Source: Bacteroidota bacterium
GTDB taxonomy: Bacteria > Bacteroidota > Bacteroidia > Chitinophagales > Chitinophagaceae
Reading direction: 5' to 3'
DNA length: 7,214 bases
Assembly: GCA_023423285.1 (NCBI GenBank)
Contig: JAFAFV010000146.1
Coordinates: 1-7,214, forward strand
The notes below the pieces were generated by a model. The model worked only from the letters and a program-made list of their open reading frames with translations. It was not told the DNA's origin and made no database searches. A program made the position numbers and the translations under genes. This document shows, piece after piece, positions 5,932-7,214 of this stretch. Each line of letters starts with the position of its first letter. Positions within the stretch are counted from its first letter, which is position 1.

Positions 5932-7214
5932 TTCATTGCTTCCAACTCTTTCTGCAACCGGAACATCTCATCGCGCAACCGCGCGGCTTCCATAAAGTCA
6001 AGGTCTTTGGCAGCTTTTTCCATTTTCTTTTTAGTATTAGCAATGGCTCTTTCCATCTTTGGAATGGTTTTGTATTCCTCACCCGCATCGGCAGCCACGG
6101 TTACCAGGCCTTCATCATAACCAATGGCAAATGGATCTTTTTCATCAAACCCTTTAATATCCAACACAGAGGTTTGCTTAAATACTTCATCCTTCGACTT
6201 TTTAATCGTGCGCGGTGTGATGTTGTGAGCGATGTTGTAAGCAACCTGTTTTTCGCGGCGACGATTGGTTTCATCAATCGTGCGTTGCATGCTGCCCGTC
6301 ATCGTATCAGCATAAAATATTACCCGGCCATCCACGTTTCTTGCCGCGCGTCCCGCTGTTTGCGTCAGCGATTTTTCATTACGTAAAAAACCTTCTTTAT
6401 CAGCGTCTAATATCGCTACAAGACTCACCTCCGGCAGGTCAAGGCCTTCACGTAATAAGTTCACGCCCACCAACACGTCAATTTCGCCCAAGCGCAACTG
6501 ACGCAGTATTTCCACGCGGTCAAGTGTGTGCACTTCACTGTGAATGTATTTACTTTTTATATTGATGCGGTGCAGGTATTTATCCATTTCTTCCGCCATG
6601 CGTTTGGTTAGTGTAGTTACCAGCACGCGGTCGCCTTTTTTTACGGTCTTATCAATTTCGTCCAGCAGGTCATCAATCTGGTTAATGCTCGGGCGTATTT
6701 CGATTGGCGGGTCTAATAAACCCGTCGGTCTTACTACCTGCTCAACTACTACGCCTTCACTTTTTTGCAGCTCGTAAGCATCCGGCGTAGCCGAAACAAA
6801 GATCATCTGGTTCTGCAGGTTTTCAAATTCATGAAAATTCAGCGGGCGGTTGTCCAGCGCCGATGGTAATCGAAACCCATAATCCACCAAAATCAGCTTG
6901 CGGCTGCGGTCGCCGCCATACATCCCGCTGATCTGCGGCATGGTTTGGTGGCTTTCATCTATAAAAGTCAAAAAATCTTTTGGAAAATAATCCAGCAGGC
7001 AAAAAGGCCTGGTGCCCGGTCGGCGGCGGTCAAAAAAGCGCGAGTAGTTTTCAATACCATTACAATAGCCCAGTTCTTTAATCATTTCAACATCATACTC
7101 CACGCGCTCTTTAATGCGCTGGGCCTCAATGTATTTATTCTGCGCTTTAAAATATTCCACCTGCGCCTGCATTTCATCCTGTATTTCATAAATCACCTGC
7201 TGCAACTGGTCTTT
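5928..7214 (-). CDS. uvrB: Excinuclease ABC subunit B, N-terminally truncated by window
   Basis: The damage-verifying, helicase-like subunit of UvrABC nucleotide excision repair. UvrA loads it on damaged DNA and it then recruits UvrC. The C-terminal 428 codons are visible; the first 240 or so, including the Walker A motif and beta-hairpin, lie beyond the right edge. The frame runs on without a stop to 7214 (KDQ precede the TTG at 7203-7205), so that TTG is an internal Leu codon. Counting from the edge, motif II DESH is at 86-89 (6948-6959), FVSATP at 139-144, motif V GVNLLREGLDLPEV near 250-263, and motif VI QTAGRAARN at 285-293. The UVR domain, IPKMERAI through ARLRDEMFRLQ, is at about 384-421. 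It binds UvrC or UvrA as a coiled-coil hairpin. The sequence looks intact and functional. Confidence 0.98.
   Translation of the reverse strand, partial: KDQLQQVIYEIQDEMQAQVEYFKAQNKYIEAQRIKERVEYDVEMIKELGYCNGIENYSRFFDRRRPGTRPFCLLDYFPKDFLTFIDESHQTMPQISGMYGGDRSRKLILVDYGFRLPSALDNRPLNFHEFENLQNQMIFVSATPDAYELQKSEGVVVEQVVRPTGLLDPPIEIRPSINQIDDLLDEIDKTVKKGDRVLVTTLTKRMAEEMDKYLHRINIKSKYIHSEVHTLDRVEILRQLRLGEIDVLVGVNLLREGLDLPEVSLVAILDADKEGFLRNEKSLTQTAGRAARNVDGRVIFYADTMTGSMQRTIDETNRRREKQVAYNIAHNITPRTIKKSKDEVFKQTSVLDIKGFDEKDPFAIGYDEGLVTVAADAGEEYKTIPKMERAIANTKKKMEKAAKDLDFMEAARLRDEMFRLQKELEAMK

Noticed and set aside
6174..6777. Three plus-strand open frames opposite uvrB
   Set aside because: They overlap conserved helicase motifs of UvrB on the other strand and show no sign of independent coding.
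7203..7205. TTG as the uvrB start codon
   Set aside because: The frame stays open to the window edge, and the sequence here is mid-UvrB, with about a third of the protein still missing upstream.

Overview
The window reads as ordinary chromosome from a member of Bacteroidota. A Chitinophagaceae-like or Sphingobacteria-like relative is the best guess. This is inferred from the protein styles (AsnRS, UvrB, a PnuC-family protein under a thiamin pyrophosphate riboswitch), the lack of clear Shine-Dalgarno sequences before the starts, a possible TAnnTTTG-like promoter element, and a moderate base composition. No mobile element, CRISPR array, tRNA or rRNA was seen.

Layout from left to right. Positions 1-1001 hold the 3' two thirds or so of asnS (asparaginyl-tRNA synthetase), cut by the window edge. 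Positions 1112-1537 hold a Fur-superfamily regulator whose metal-site residues match PerR. It is followed 53 bp later by katG (1591-3945), a bifunctional catalase-peroxidase with an unusual N-terminal extension. PerR-box-like 7-1-7 dyads lie before both genes, so this pair looks like a self-contained peroxide-response unit: PerR senses peroxide, lets go of both operators, and KatG removes the peroxide. A strong intrinsic terminator (3999-4026) closes katG.

The next unit starts with a clear TPP riboswitch (about 4092-4197). It precedes a seven-helix PnuC/PnuT-type transporter (4233-4835) and, overlapping it by ATGA, an acyl-CoA-dehydrogenase-fold flavoprotein (4832-5914) resembling flavin-dependent monooxygenases of the DszC/HsaA kind. 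Because uvrB converges from the other side only 13 bp later, the riboswitch unit contains exactly these two genes. The transporter is predicted to bring in thiamin or a related compound. The flavoenzyme is not a known thiamin gene, and its placement under TPP control is the most interesting feature here.

Positions 5928-7214 on the minus strand hold the C-terminal 428 codons of uvrB (nucleotide excision repair), cut by the right window edge.
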